This document shows, one piece after another, positions 45,081-57,069 of a stretch of DNA of 64,000 nucleotides (the stretch's first letter is position 1; each line of letters opens with the position of its first letter). This DNA comes from Miscanthus floridulus. Its lineage: Eukaryota; Streptophyta; Magnoliopsida; Poales; Poaceae. The position numbers were made by a program, and so were the translations under genes. The stretch is taken from NCBI RefSeq assembly GCF_019320115.1, contig NC_089591.1:63232111-63296110 (forward strand). The letters are read 5' to 3'. The notes below the pieces were generated by a model that was not told the origin of the DNA, searched no databases, and saw only the letters and a list, made by a program, of their open reading frames with translations.

Positions 45081-46451
45081 TCATCTCCTGGCCGGCTCGA
45101 CCCTCTGCATCCTAATCTGCTCCCTGAACTTGGCTATGAACTCGTCGGCCTTCCTGTCCACCTCGTCCTCCACCTCTTCCGTCTCCGTCTCCGTCTCCCC
45201 CTCCGGTCCCGGCCTCGTCGCCAGCTCAAACAGCTCCTCGTCGCACGAGTTGCCGTCGCCGTCCTCATCAACCCCGTTATCTTCGCAGCTGTTTTCCTCC
45301 TTGATGGTGTCATCGTCGTCGAGATCACTGCTGAACGAGCTGTCCGACGCCGCAGCCATCTCACCCAACGACAACGTCTCGTCGTCTGCTTCGTCGTCGA
45401 TGGGCACTACAGGATCGTAGCGACGGCCGAAGGTGCTCCTCGTCGCTTGCACCGCGGATCTGGACCGGAACTGCTTGATGCCAGCGCGCGTGGCGCTGTG
45501 CGAGCCCAGACTTCCGTTCGGGCTCCGGTTGCTACTAAGTGCTCCGAATTCGTTGAAGCTTCTCGCCTTGGCCTTCAGGAGGCTGCTGCGTCGCCCGAGA
45601 AACGGCGGCGGAGGAGGAGGAGGCGGAGGCGGGAGCAGAGGCGGCGACGACGGCGAGAGGGTCAGGTCGGCGTCAAGGACGGAGGACGGCGAAGGGATGG
45701 CGTGACCGCGCACGACGTCGTATCCCGTTCCCGACTTGGGAGCTAGGAGTAACTCTTCTTCTTCTTCCTCCTCCTCAATGCCGCTGCCGTCGCTCATCAT
45801 ATCCCCTGCTGGTGCTGGTGTCGCCGCCGCCGCCGACTCCTCGCCCGCTGGTTTCAGCTTCCTGACGGGCAGGAGGAGTGGTTTCTCACCCGTGTCGGTG
45901 ATGACGTCGTTGCCGCTGTTGGTCCCTGGCGCTGAAGTGTCCGCGACGACCACGAGCGGGTCGTCTGGAAGGTACTGAGAGCTCCACGCCTTCTGGACGC
46001 CACCGCCATCCTTGCTGGCTCCATCATCGTCGTTTTCCTCGAATACCAGCGAGCCCTGCATCATCTGCGAGACGTAGGCCTCCACCGCCGCCTCGTTGTC
46101 GACGACGGGCAGCAGCTTGGTGTCGTCGGCAGCCGCTCCCTCCGCCGCCGCGGCCACCTCGGCGGCGTCTGCGTTCTTCTGGCCGAAGACGCCGTAGGAG
46201 ATGATGATGCCGAGCAGGAGGAGGTGCGGCAGCTCCCAGATCCTGGGCTCCTCCGCCTGCCCCGACGGCAGCAGCGGCAGCAGCGCCACCACGAGCGCGA
46301 ACAGCGCCGCCTTCGCGGCGAGGTTGGACGGGAACAGCAGCGCGAGCACCTGCTGCAGCCACGCGGACGCGGAGACGTCGCTGGCCGTCGTCGAAACTAC
46401 TCTAGCAGCCTGCTGCTGCTGCGCTGGAGCCGTGTCGGCCGCCTCCGCCAT
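45081..46451 (-). CDS. DUF761-type membrane-anchored acidic protein, single exon
   Basis: This is an intact 456-codon frame. I chose the ATG at 46451 (context CCGCAATGGCGG); the frame upstream has only a GTG. Two hydrophobic segments lie at residues 45-62 and 74-89, the second being LPHLLLLGIIISYGVFG. A long disordered part follows, with an acidic run at about 240, a run of ten Pro near 285 and acidic clusters near 365-430. The C-terminus has the DUF761 signature VDRKADEFIAKFREQIRMQR. DUF761 proteins are plant-specific and poorly understood. Some relate to cotton-fibre-expressed and hydroxyproline-rich annotations. The molecular role is unknown. Nothing suggests decay, and it is likely functional. 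Confidence 0.87.
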   Translation of the reverse strand: MAEAADTAPAQQQQAARVVSTTASDVSASAWLQQVLALLFPSNLAAKAALFALVVALLPLLPSGQAEEPRIWELPHLLLLGIIISYGVFGQKNADAAEVAAAAEGAAADDTKLLPVVDNEAAVEAYVSQMMQGSLVFEENDDDGASKDGGGVQKAWSSQYLPDDPLVVVADTSAPGTNSGNDVITDTGEKPLLLPVRKLKPAGEESAAAATPAPAGDMMSDGSGIEEEEEEEELLLAPKSGTGYDVVRGHAIPSPSSVLDADLTLSPSSPPLLPPPPPPPPPPFLGRRSSLLKAKARSFNEFGALSSNRSPNGSLGSHSATRAGIKQFRSRSAVQATRSTFGRRYDPVVPIDDEADDETLSLGEMAAASDSSFSSDLDDDDTIKEENSCEDNGVDEDGDGNSCDEELFELATRPGPEGETETETEEVEDEVDRKADEFIAKFREQIRMQRVEPARR

Positions 46452-48044
46452 TGCGGACGCGCGCGAGGTTCGTGCGTGCACGTAGTCTCTGCGCGCGCGC
46501 GCACGGGCTGTGTTTGTTCGGGGGCTCGATAGGCTGCTGCGATGACGTTGGAATTGGGAAGCTTTGGAGCGATAGATCCTTGGCTTTCGGGCGGGGAGAG
46601 GAAGCTACAAGACTTGGTCGTGAAGCATGCGACGAAGGGGAGGGAAAGAATTTGATCGCGGCCGAGCAGAACTGGCAGCAGGCCTCGCGCTCCCGGGGTG
46701 ATTAGCTGCTACTACTACTGTGGACGGAAACCGCAGGAATGTGCTAGATCAAAATGCCAGAATTAATTTGAGGAAAAGGACCTCTTGGGCACTTGGGACG
46801 TAGCATAGAGTAACCTCTAGAACTGCATGCACTGTATGGTCGTAGACTATTTAATTACGCTCTAGCTAGCGTCTAGCCTAGCCACCAAAAGATGGTGGAG
46901 CCGGCTGCCGGTGCATGGATGGTTGCCGGAGCACACACGGCACAAGGGCGGCGTCGCCAAGGTCAGACAATGGGCCATGCACGGCTCACCTGCCTCTCGG
47001 TCGTTGATCGTTTATGCTTGGAGGATTATTCCGACAATCTCGTTCAGTGGATGTTTCTAGTAACGGAGGAGCTAGCATGCAGATCATCCTGATGTGCCGA
47101 AACAGGAGAGAAGCAGCTAGTCCACACTTCACGACGCATTCGTTGATCCTGATCCTGATGATCCGGCGAGCTCCAGATTCACAAAAGCTGGGGACCTAGG
47201 GTGCTGATACGCGCGTGTTGAAGCTCCTCTACCTGCTGCTGGCACAGAATATGCGTAGTTGGATGCCCTGTACGGCCGTGTCAATTTTGAAGACTGCACA
47301 AGTCCTCTGGTCAGCCTGTTCGGTTGGCTGGTTCGTATCGTTGCTGGTTCGTGAAGAAGTAGATGTAATCCGATCTGCTGCTGCGATGTGATTCGTCTTC
47401 GCCTCATCTGACATGTGAACGCCGGCTTTCTGAAGAGGTGTGTAGATTTTCAGGAAACGGAAAAAAGGCAGCTCCAGGCTTTCCGAGCATGCATGATGCA
47501 TGGGTTATCCTTTGCTTAATTCTGCAGCTATCCTTTACCACCCCTATGCGTTTCCTTTGTTCTGCTTATTTTTTTTCCCCGGGAGGGTGAAGAATGTTGA
47601 AGTTACTGGAGTAATCAAGGGGGGCAGTAATATTCGATCCCATTTCAGTTTGCCGCCCCCCTCCACTCCAGTTGTCGTTGACTGGTCGTGGTACTGGTGG
47701 AGCAGAAGCGGCAGTAGCAGGCCACGAGCGCGCCTCCGAGAAGATATAATAACAATCTGGACTGGGCCAGAATTCTTCCTTTTTTCTGAATGGTCAGTGG
47801 CCTAGAATTTCTTGAAATGGGCCACAATGTCTGTACTTTCTCTTTTAAGTATTTGGCCTGTTTATCTTTTCTTTCCCTGTAAACTATATATGAGATTCAA
47901 CCGTCACTGTACTTACTCACCAATCACCATACATACATACTGCTCTTCGTCAGCGGAGATACCCTAGAATCAATGTTGTCATGTTGATGGAGGCTTTTTT
48001 CTTGGTCCGGAAGGGCAGCGACCTGTGTCATTATCAGAAATGGC
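46452..48044. other. Intergenic region upstream of the DUF761 gene
   Basis: It contains the promoter of the minus-strand gene, with a GCGCGCGCGC run near 46490. I found no convincing coding region, tRNA or transposon. Short open frames here have no recognisable motif. Confidence 0.5.
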
Positions 48045-48069
48045 AGGTAGTACTGGATTCAGGTTCTTT

Positions 48070-48575
48070 GCTGAGTGTCTGAGGCATTCGGCAAAGGCTA
48101 AATTACACTCGGCAAAGCCTTTGCCGAGTACGGCACTCGGCAAAGAACACACGGTAAAAAATTGATCGGTAAAGTTCGCTTTGCCGAGTGTCTTTTATCG
48201 GACACTCGGCAAAGAAAAGCGACCGTCACGACGCCGGCCTCATTGACGGTCGCTTTGCCGAGTGCCAACCCTGCAGGCACTCGGCAAAGATTTTTTTTTT
48301 TAAAAAAATTCTTTGTCGAGTGCCCTCTATTCGGCCCTTGGCAAAGATGTTTTTTTTCCCTAAAAATTCTTTGCCGAGTGCCCCCTGGCCTGCGCTCGGC
48401 AAAGTTTGATTTTTTTTAAAAAAAAATTCTTTGCCGAGTACCATGGTCATGGCACTCGGCAAATCTGAAAAATGATTTTCCGAGCGCCCATTTTTCAGTT
48501 TTGCCGAGTGATGTGACCATGACACTCGGTAACGGGGTCCTTTGCCGAGTGCAGCACTCGGTAAAGTGACCCAAA
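48070..48575. repeat. Left subterminal repeats TTTGCCGAGTG of the small CACTA
   Basis: More than ten copies of TTTGCCGAGTG or CACTCGGCAAA occur, mostly in facing pairs about 15-30 bases apart, separated by T-rich spacers. In CACTA elements such repeats are the binding sites of the TNPA-type protein. Confidence 0.88.
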
Positions 48576-49070
48576 ACGGCAATTTTTATTTTTTATTTAC
48601 GTTCCATCATGACAAATAAATTCATACAAACATATATCACATATATATCTCATCCATCACATATATATCTCATTCATCACATATATATCTCATCCATCCA
48701 CACATCCATCCACACATATCACATCCATCACAATATATATCACATATATAATAATAAGTGATCAAGTCCATGCAAATAAATCCATAAGTCCATCAAAGTC
48801 CACAAGTGCATCAAAAGTATATCACAAGTTCATCACCAAGTGAACAACAAATGAAAAAAATACATGTATTAGAAATCGAGTTCACGGACCTATGACGGTC
48901 GCCCGCCATCTTTGTTCAATCACTTGCAATAAAAAAGGAAAACAAGACGTAATTAGAAATAGGTGCAAAAATGAACAAAACATAATTACAAAAAACATAG
49001 TAATACATGCATTAGAAATATATGCAAAAATAAACAAAACATAATTACAAAAAACATAGTATTACATGTA

Positions 49071-49289
49071 TTAGAAATAATCTTCATGATTGAGATTAGC
49101 TGGATCATAGGTCTCGTCATCACTATCAACATTGTCCAACTCATCAACACAATCCGAAGGAGGAATATTGTCTTCATTGTCATTGCCTAAACATAATCGC
49201 TCAAGCATTTGTATGTCCTTCAGATTTCGCACCTCATCTCCAGCGTCCTCGTCATATGTATCATCGAGCAAAGTAACCATCAATTGCAT
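49071..49289 (-). pseudogene. Residual C-terminal end of the CACTA transposase-associated frame
   Basis: An acidic frame with LCLGNDNEDNIPPSDCVD and SDDETYDP corresponds to the last part of the minus-strand frame at 59179-59667 in the large CACTA (LLLGNDYDDNIEPSD, SDDETYDP). Only this tail survives; the rest of the gene is deleted. Confidence 0.75.
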
Positions 49290-49984
49290 CTACATGGTGT
49301 TCCTACTGTCTAATAGGTGAGGATAGGTCCTAATCCCACCCGCGAATACATAGATGAGGTTAGTCTCCATGCTCTACTCCTATCCGAGACAGAATTTCGG
49401 CAGCACCTCCTCGTTGTTCTTCAAATACACATTCTGTCAAAGAAGAGTGCGTATCTGGAGAACAACAGGAAGGTAATGCCGAAACTCTATCTCGGATCTG
49501 AATAGACCATGAAAACTAACCCATCTATGCATCCACGGGCTGTTCAAAAAACGTGGATAATCCAAAACAGATACGGTCGTAGATATGCAAAGATCTACAT
49601 ACGTCCAACCGTATCTCTTTCGAACAGGACACGCCTAACTGGGTTACGCGATCTACGACCATGATACGGAAAGAGGGGTTATACCTAGGGTGGCAGTGGA
49701 GTTAGGCTAGCGGGGACGTGGCGGGTCGGTGCACTGGTGAGGCGATGCGGTGCAGGCAGACCCACAGTGGTGAGAAAGACGATCGGGGTCACCGAGATAC
49801 TCCAGCTCGGCTACGACGGCTCTTCGCTGCAAAAAAAAGAACAAAATACTATCTCAGTTCAAAATTTCGGTAGAACCTCACCTGCACGGTGAGATATCCA
49901 AAACCTTCAAAAAACATACGGCACGATGACCGACAACCACATATACATATGCATTCAATTCAACATATCATTGCCAAGTCACAT

Positions 49985-50235
49985 TCATCCACCACCACCG
50001 TCGCCACCGCCGCCACTCTACTCTTCTACTACTACACCACCACCACCATCACCACTCTACTCTTGTACTACTACAACCACCACCACCACCACCACCACCT
50101 ATTACTACTACTACCACCACAACCACCTACTGTACTACTACTACCACCACCACAACCACCTACTACTACTACTCTATCGAACTCTACTTCTACTAAAACA
50201 TACTACCACTGCTACTCTACTACTCACCTATGGTG
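49985..50235. repeat. (CAC)/(TAC) microsatellite in the small CACTA
   Basis: Long runs of CACCAC and TACTAC triplets. Open frames rich in His/Tyr/Thr across it are artefacts. The following GC-rich block (50240-50690) has Pro/Ala/Arg-rich frames without motifs and may be an old 5' region of the transposase gene. Confidence 0.8.
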
Positions 50236-50724
50236 TCGGGGGCTAGGAGGACGTTGGGGTCGGCCGAGGCGCGCCGGGGATAGGGAAAGGATGGCCGCGG
50301 CGGTTGGGGGCGCGTCGAGGATGGCCAGGGTCATGCCGAGAGGGCTGGGGCGGCGCTGCCGTGGGCCGGGCGCGGGCCGTGGGGTTGGAGCGGCGAGCGT
50401 GGGGCGGCGGGCGCCGGTGGGCCATGGTGTTCGGGGCGGCCGGCGGAGGCGCACCGGTGTGGGCGGGCCAGCGGCGAAGGTGGTGGGGGCACGCTGGCTG
50501 GGCCGCGCCGCCATGCGTGGGTGGTGGAGCGGCGGGGGCACGTCGGCGGGGTAGGGCGGGCGAGGGCTCATCGGTGGGCGGGACAGGCGAAGGCGATGGG
50601 GGCACGCCGGCGGGGGCGGGCCGCTGTGCGAGGGCGGGGCGGGGCGGGACGGCGATGCGCGTGTGTGCGTGTGTGTGTGTGGGAGGGAGGGAGCTAACAG
50701 TTGGCTGATTTGAGTGTGGATGGG

Positions 50725-51665
50725 ACGTTTGCCGAGTGGCCTGATCTGGCACTCGACAAAGGACTAGGGCTGCCGGTTTGCCGAGTGCCAGATCGAGGCA
50801 CTCGGCAAACGTGTTTCCTTTTTTTTGAAATCTAAACCCTAAACCGCACTGCATCGTATTTTTTTTTAAAAAAATACCACTTTGCCGAGTGCCGGGCGGA
50901 GAGGCACTCGGCAAACATTTTAAAAAAAATTTGGCACGCTCTTTGCCGAGTGTCCCCACGGACACTCGGCAAAGGGAACACTTTGCCGAGTGCCTGGCAT
51001 CCGGCACTCGGCAAAGAGCATGTTTGCCGAGTGTCAAAAGATGACACTCGACAAACCAATTTTTTTTTTGTATTTTGACCTCCAAACTTTTTCTATAGTC
51101 CTCTTATAGTACTTGGTACTCCATGTCGAAATTTGGTACATTTCCTAAACTATTTGCTATATTTAGTTAATTTATTTCATTTAATTGAATTTTTTCGGAA
51201 AATGCAAATTTGAACTGCACGTGCATCGAATAATGGAATTTAATGATTCAAAAAATGATATTCATGGTATTGAGTGTAGTGTGAGGCCGTATCTAGGAAC
51301 GGACCCAAAATTTCAAACATCTTATTCATGAAACATGACCGAGAACTTGCGGACGAATTGTTTTTAAATTCTATAAAATGCAAACAAAGTCCAAAAATCA
51401 TGAAACTTATCGAGATGTCGTGATATCGTATATGGAGGATGTGATAAAAATTTAAGAAGGTTTGGTGCACGTTATCATGAATGATGCTTACAAACTAGGA
51501 CATCTCAGATTTGCCGAGTGTCTGGCTTTGCCGAGTGCTTGACACTCGGCAAAGCCTTCTTTGCCGAGTGTATATCATTGCCGAGTGCGGCACTCGGCAA
51601 AATAGCTCTTGGCCGAGTGCCCGACTTTTAGCCATCGGCAAAGAAAGTTGCACTCGACAAAGGAT
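50725..51665. repeat. Right subterminal repeats of the small CACTA, in two blocks
   Basis: TTTGCCGAGTG pairs occupy 50725-51058 and 51510-51665. Between them lies an AT-rich segment (51060-51490), part of which matches the reverse complement of 63410-63720 in the large CACTA. Confidence 0.85.
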
Positions 51666-51877
51666 CTGTTTCCCATAGTGAGGGGGCCTCTCTGTGCTAA
51701 TGAGTTGGTGGTTTCTAACTCATTGCAAAGATGTTGAAGGAGCAGATATATAGATCGTGATTTCATACTCTAGACAAACTATGCCCCGACCGTAGAGAAA
51801 CTCAACTCGATCGTGTGCTAATAGGAGTAGAAATCACTAGTAGGATGCCCGTTAAGAGAGTTCGACTGGTAGCCTAA

Positions 51878-53758
51878 TGAAAAGTTCTAAAGGCTAGGGG
51901 TGAATAGCCTATTAAAATTTTGTACAACAACACTTAACAAACCGGTTAGATAAATATGAGGCGAAGCAAGTGTTGCTCTAGCCTATTAAAAATACAAGCC
52001 ACCTACCACAATTCTAGTTTATATAGTCTCTATCCACATAATGACTATGTCACTACACTAAGTTAGTGTGTTCTCAGAGGCTAACTAAAGAGCCACACTA
52101 ACTAAACTAACAAGCTCTCACGACTAGCTACACTAAAGAGCTTGACAACTAGTTTGCGGTAATGTAAAAAGAGAGAGCAAGATGAATATACCGCCGAGTC
52201 GAGGAATGAACCAATAAAACACAAGAATGAATACCAATGAAGACCAATCAACTCAGAATCAAATAATGACACAATGATTTTTTACCGAGGTTCACTTGCT
52301 TGCCGGCAAGCTAGTCCTTGTTATGGCGATTCACTCACTTGGAGGTTCACGCGCTACTTGGCATCATACGGCAAACCATTAATAGGGTGCCGCACAACCA
52401 ACATAAGATGAGGATCACATAAGCCACAAGCAATCCACTAAAGTACCTTTTGGCTCTCCACTGGGGAAATGTCAAGAACCCCTCACAATCATCACGATCG
52501 GAGCTAGAGACAATCACCAACCTCCGCTCGATAATCCTCGCTGCTCCAAGCCATCTAGGTAGCGGCAACCACCAAGAGTAACAAGCAAATCCCACAATGA
52601 AACATGAACACCAAGTGCCTCTAGATACAAACACTCAAGCAATGCACTTGGATTCACTCCCAATCTCACAAAGATGTTGAATCTATGATGGAGATAAGTA
52701 GGAGGGCTTTGGCTAAGCTTACAAGGTTGCTATGTCAATGCAAATGATCAAAAGAGTGAGCTAGAGCCGGCAATGGGGCTTAAATAGAAGCCCCCATGAA
52801 ATAGAGCTGTTGTACCCCTTTACTGGGCATAACTCGGGGTGACCGGACGCTCCGGTCAGATTGACCGGACGCACCCTGCTAGCGTCCGGTCAACGAATGG
52901 CTGCCACATCATCCCTCTCTTCAAATACTGAGCGCCCAATCCCAACAGTCAAGTGATGACCGAACACAGCATAGTGCCCTGACCAGACGCAGGACCCCAG
53001 CATCCGATCACTTCTAGTAAGCCTCCACTCATGACTGGACGCGTTCGATCATGCCTAGCCAGACTCACCCAGCGTTCAGTCACTCATTGTCTCCTCTATG
53101 CGCTGTCACATCAGCAGGACCGAACACACCCCCACCGGTGTCTGGTCATGAAGTGACCCAGCATCGGGTCGAAGACCGACTTCTACATCTTCACGGCTTC
53201 CACTGACTAGACGCACCGGTCCAGTTGAGGCCAGCATCCGGTGCACTCTATGAAATACTGTCTTTTCTGTATAGGGCACCGGTGAAGTTTCTTACCTTTG
53301 CTCAAATATGTCAACCACCAAGTGTATCACCTTGTGCACATGTGTGTTAGCATGTTTTCACAAACATTTTCAAGGGTGTTAGCACTCCACTAGATCCTAA
53401 ATGCATATGCAATGAGTTAGAGCATCTAGTGGCACTTTGATAACTGTATTTCGATATGAGTTTCACCCCTCTTAATAGTACAGCTATTAAACATAAATGT
53501 GATCACACTAGCTAAGTGTCTTGATCACCAAAACAAAATGACTCCTACCACTTATACCTTTACGTTGAGCCTTTTGTTTTTCTCTTTCTTTTTTTTCAAG
53601 TCCAAGCACTTGATCATCGCCATGGCATCACCGTCATCATGTCATGATCTTCATTTGCTTCACCACTTGGAATGTGTTACCTATCTCATGAACACTTTGA
53701 TAAACTAGGTTAGCACTTAGGGTTTTATTAATTCACCAAAACCAAACTAGAGCTTTCA
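51878..53758. mobile_element. Solo-LTR-like repeat, about 1.9 kb
   Basis: It starts TGAAAAGTTC and ends GAGCTTTCA, so it has TG...CA ends that mirror each other. Flanks are CCTAA (51873-51877) and CTTAA (53759-53763), a 5-bp duplication with one change. The last part matches 12180-12744. It has no coding domain. Degenerate GCGTCCGGTCA words cluster at 52840-53250. The family was not identified. Confidence 0.65.
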
Positions 53759-53763
53759 CTTAA

Positions 53764-55545
53764 GTTGGGCCAAAGTTGAGAGTCGGCTCCTGGGTAGCCC
53801 TAGTTGGGCCAAAGTTGGGAGAGGTCAAAGTAAGATCATGCGTGAGCTAACACAACTATATCTATATATCTAGAGCGCTCTCAACGGGCAACTCGAGGGT
53901 GACCACGCCGGTGTCTGAGCACGCACCCCCTTCCCGGCCTCCTCTTCGGTCGCCGTTGTCACCCTCCGGCATGTGGCGGTGGTGGCCAGTGGCGGTCCCA
54001 AAAAGCGGTGCCTATTCATACTTCCTCCTCCCTCCGCCTCACTCCTCCACCTCCCCCTCCACCCTCTTCACCTCCGACGGCGTGCGACAGCGGTTTGTCG
54101 TCCGGTGGCGCTCGCCCCTTCTCGTCGACGACTGGCGGTGTTTCACCCAGGCGGCCGATGGCGGTGCCTAGGCCACGCGCCTATGCACCGGTGCCCGAAT
54201 TTGCTCCTCTACGATGGTTGGCTATGGCCAGGCCGGTCGGCAATGGTGGTCGGGGCTTGCGACTGCTAGCCACCGGCGGCCAGATCTGGTGGCCGAGAAT
54301 CTTGTGGTCAGCTGGATGCTAGGCTGCGGCCATCATCTGGTGGCTGGTTCTAGACGGTCGGTGCCTAGATGCGCCCTACCTCGACTCTACCACGCCCTAC
54401 AGTGTCTCTACTTGTGGGGCCACAGCTGGCTGCTACTCTCCTATGGCTGGCCAAATCTGCCTGTAGGCCAACCTATAGCCCGCCTAGTGTGGTTGGATGG
54501 CGCTGTGGTGGCCAGAGTGTGGTGCTCGTGGGTCTCTCGATGATGCGACGGTGGTTGCACGGGTTCTGGGCAAAAAGCTCAGCCCAACTTTGGCCAAGCG
54601 GATGATGGTGATGCCTTAGGCACCACATACCTCCTTGTTTGCGTCATTGTTGAACCCATGCTTCTGCGTCGTCATTGTCAGATTCTAGGCGTAAGCCTTG
54701 CCTTAGAAGCTTCTAAGGCAAGTGTCGATGGCGTCTAGGGTGCTACCCTTGGGCGTCACCTCCTTCTTGAAGGCGTCACTGAAGAATCAACTATGGCTCA
54801 TTGCTTTTCCCTCATGTGGTCGCTGTCATCCGTGGTTGCTGCCGAGCCGTTGGATTCTAGTGGACCTCCTCATTGTGCCTGTGTGTGCCTTAATTCTACT
54901 TGCTTTGGTCTGTCTTGCAGCTCTTTACATTGCTGTCGTCATCTATCGTTCTCGAGCTAATGCTTTGCTGCTGTTGTTGCTGGTCTCCTCTCTAGCAGAT
55001 GCTTTTGCTGCCGAGGGTGTCATGGTCGCTCCCCTCTACGGACGCTTTGCCATAGGAGATGTCTTTGTTTCTTCCTCGGCGGATAGTTATTGGTCATCGA
55101 TGGAACCCTTGGCGGATGCTTTGCCACTGTTGGCTCTTTGGTCCCTTCTCTGGTAGATGCTTTGTTACCGAGAGCGTCTAGGCCCACTTCTTGGCTGATG
55201 CTTGGCTGCCATGTCGCTTGGTCTTCACTGGCAGATGCTTTGCCGCTGTTGCTATTGGATGTTGATGTGTCTTCTCTTGGTGGATGCTTTGCCACCACGG
55301 CTTTGTCTTTGTTGTGGGCAACCTTAGCATTGATTACTTTTATTGCAGGCACAGTTGTAGGTCTAGGGTGTTGAGGGTAGTTGCTCTTTCTTCTATCTTT
55401 TTATTGTTCCTATGTTTATTCTAGGTCACGCACTACTGTCTTAGTGGTTTGTAATCTATGCTATAAGGGTTCTCTCATAGCTGACTTGTAATTCACTTCT
55501 CTTAATGAAAAACGAGCTATATCCCCTGATCGAGAAAAAAAATTC
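53764..55545 (+). mobile_element. Probable non-LTR (LINE-like) retrotransposon remnant
   Basis: The left part (53880-54550) is GC-rich with overlapping open frames but no RT or endonuclease motif. The right end reads CTTAATGAAAAACGAGC...GATCGAG followed by an A-run at 55535-55543, like grass LINE 3' ends. No target duplication was found. It could instead be a retroposed transcript. Confidence 0.35.
54990..55310 (+). repeat. Degenerate tandem repeats of GG(C/T)(G/A)GATGCTTTGCC
   Basis: About seven copies, 30-50 bases apart, at roughly 54993, 55040, 55111, 55153, 55192, 55231 and 55281. They lie in the 3' half of the LINE-like remnant. Confidence 0.55.
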
Positions 55546-55944
55546 TACATATCTCTTATGATCTTAAATCCCACTAGCTTATATCTCAACATACAAGCTG
55601 TCCATCTCAACAATATACTATCACATGTAATTAAAACCAATTAGCAATCCAATTGTAATGTCCATGCCAGCGAGACATATAAGCATTCTGTTGTCCATGT
55701 CAACTTGACATACAATTTCCTAATTCGTAATTCGTGCAGCATCGCGCGGGTTATGCTCTCCTAAACTACAGTGCTGCGTGCATTTCCTTTCATCAGTGTT
55801 CCAGAGTGTATCAAGCCCTAGTTTGTAATGACTCTTAAGTGGTTTGTTTTAATAAAGCTCTCGTTTGAAGAAAGGTAACACGTGTCGCGAATTTATAATG
55901 GGTGGCTATATGTATTCCATGAGGCACAACTGGAGACAGCCTCT

Positions 55945-56455
55945 TTGCTGAGGGCCTTAGGCCCTCGGCAAAGGCCCATTAACCCTCGGTAAAGGCTTTG
56001 CCGAGGGCCGCCCTCGGCAAAGAGCTCTCGGGGAATTTTGAGTCGGCGAAGAGGGTCTTTGCCGAGGGCTGGAGCGGCACTCGGCAAATAATTTTTTTTT
56101 GAAAAATCTTTGCCGAGGGCCTCCAAGCATGGCCCTCGGCAAAGAAATATGCAGAATTTTTCCAAAAAATCTTTGCCGAGGGCAATGGGACGGCCCTCGG
56201 CAAAGAATTATTCTTTTTTTTGAAAACTCTTTGCCGAGGGCTTCCACGCAGGCCCTCGGCAAAGAAATTTTATTTTTTTTAAAAAAAGTCTTTGCCGAGG
56301 GCCTCCAACCATGGCCCTCGGCAAAGAAATGTTGCAGAAATTTTATTTTTTTTAAAAAAAAATCTTTGCCGAGGGCAATGGGACGGCCCTCGGCAAAGGA
56401 CCCTTCTTTGCCGAGGGCCTTGGTCGTTGCCCTCGGCAAAGAGGCAAAAATTTAA
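55945..56455. repeat. Left subterminal repeats TTTGCCGAGGG of the large CACTA
   Basis: About ten facing pairs of TTTGCCGAGGGC and GCCCTCGGCAAAG are separated by T-rich spacers. 56460-57060 then holds AT-rich sequence with ATATATCACA words like those at 48620-48740 in the small CACTA, and no gene. Confidence 0.88.
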
Positions 56456-57069
56456 TTTTTTTTTATTTTTTGCATTCCATCGACACAAGCATTTCATATA
56501 TATATCACACAGAACTCATTTTCTCACAATATATCACAACCATAATTGTGAACCACAAATCACAATATATTACAACGATAAGTCACATGTTCATCATCAT
56601 TCATATGTTTATTACGACAAGTTAATGAAATCCAAGCACAAGTCAGAACCATAAACCACAAATATTACAATAAAGTCAAACCACATCATCTAGCACTAGT
56701 CCTCATCAAGGTAGCCTATGAGATGGTGGTGAAGGAAAGGCGGGATCAACCGGTGACGCACTACCGAGATGATTGGAACCCGCGGACAGAGGCTGCACAA
56801 AGGAGCAGAGATTGCATGTGTGAGTAATCCGGGAAAACAGTATTGGAACTTAGAGATTGCATCTAATAATCTAGGAATACAAAAAGATTAGACTCAATTG
56901 AAAATTTTGGCAGCACCTCCCCTGCACAGGGAGGTTTCCAAAACCTACAAGAAACAACGGCACGAACGCCGACATCCACAACGGCACGAACGCCGACATC
57001 CACAATGGCACGAAGGCCGACATACATGCAAAGCACAAGCGAAAAGTGAACTTTCATACTTACAGGAGT

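Larger units (their letters stand above)
48048..51679. mobile_element. Non-autonomous CACTA (En/Spm) transposon
   Basis: The right end read inward is CACTATGGGAAACAGATCC. The left end is an eroded TAGTACTGGATTCAGG. AGG flanks both sides (48045-48047 and 51680-51682), the 3-bp duplication expected. The subterminal regions are packed with TTTGCCGAGTG and its complement. The body matches pieces of the large CACTA at 55925-64000 but lacks nearly all transposase coding sequence. Confidence 0.88.

Noticed and set aside
46452..46481. Ten-codon N-terminal extension of the DUF761 protein starting at 46481
   Set aside because: That start is a GTG. The ATG at 46451 has a better context and gives a normal-looking N-terminus.
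50243..51085. A 280-codon minus-strand frame
   Set aside because: It is Pro/Ala-rich and then runs through the CACTA subterminal repeats (CRVP-type repeated translation), so it is composition-driven and not a gene.
48070..51665. Regularly spaced repeats resembling a CRISPR array
   Set aside because: The units are facing inverted pairs of TTTGCCGAGTG with variable spacing in a plant CACTA element with a 3-bp target duplication.
53899..54605. Overlapping plus-strand frames as a possible host gene
   Set aside because: All three frames are open through composition. No splice or domain evidence is present, and the downstream end looks retroposed.
56099..56654. Frames with repeated LCRGP/FAEG segments as a repeat protein
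   Set aside because: They are translations of the TTTGCCGAGGG subterminal repeats.
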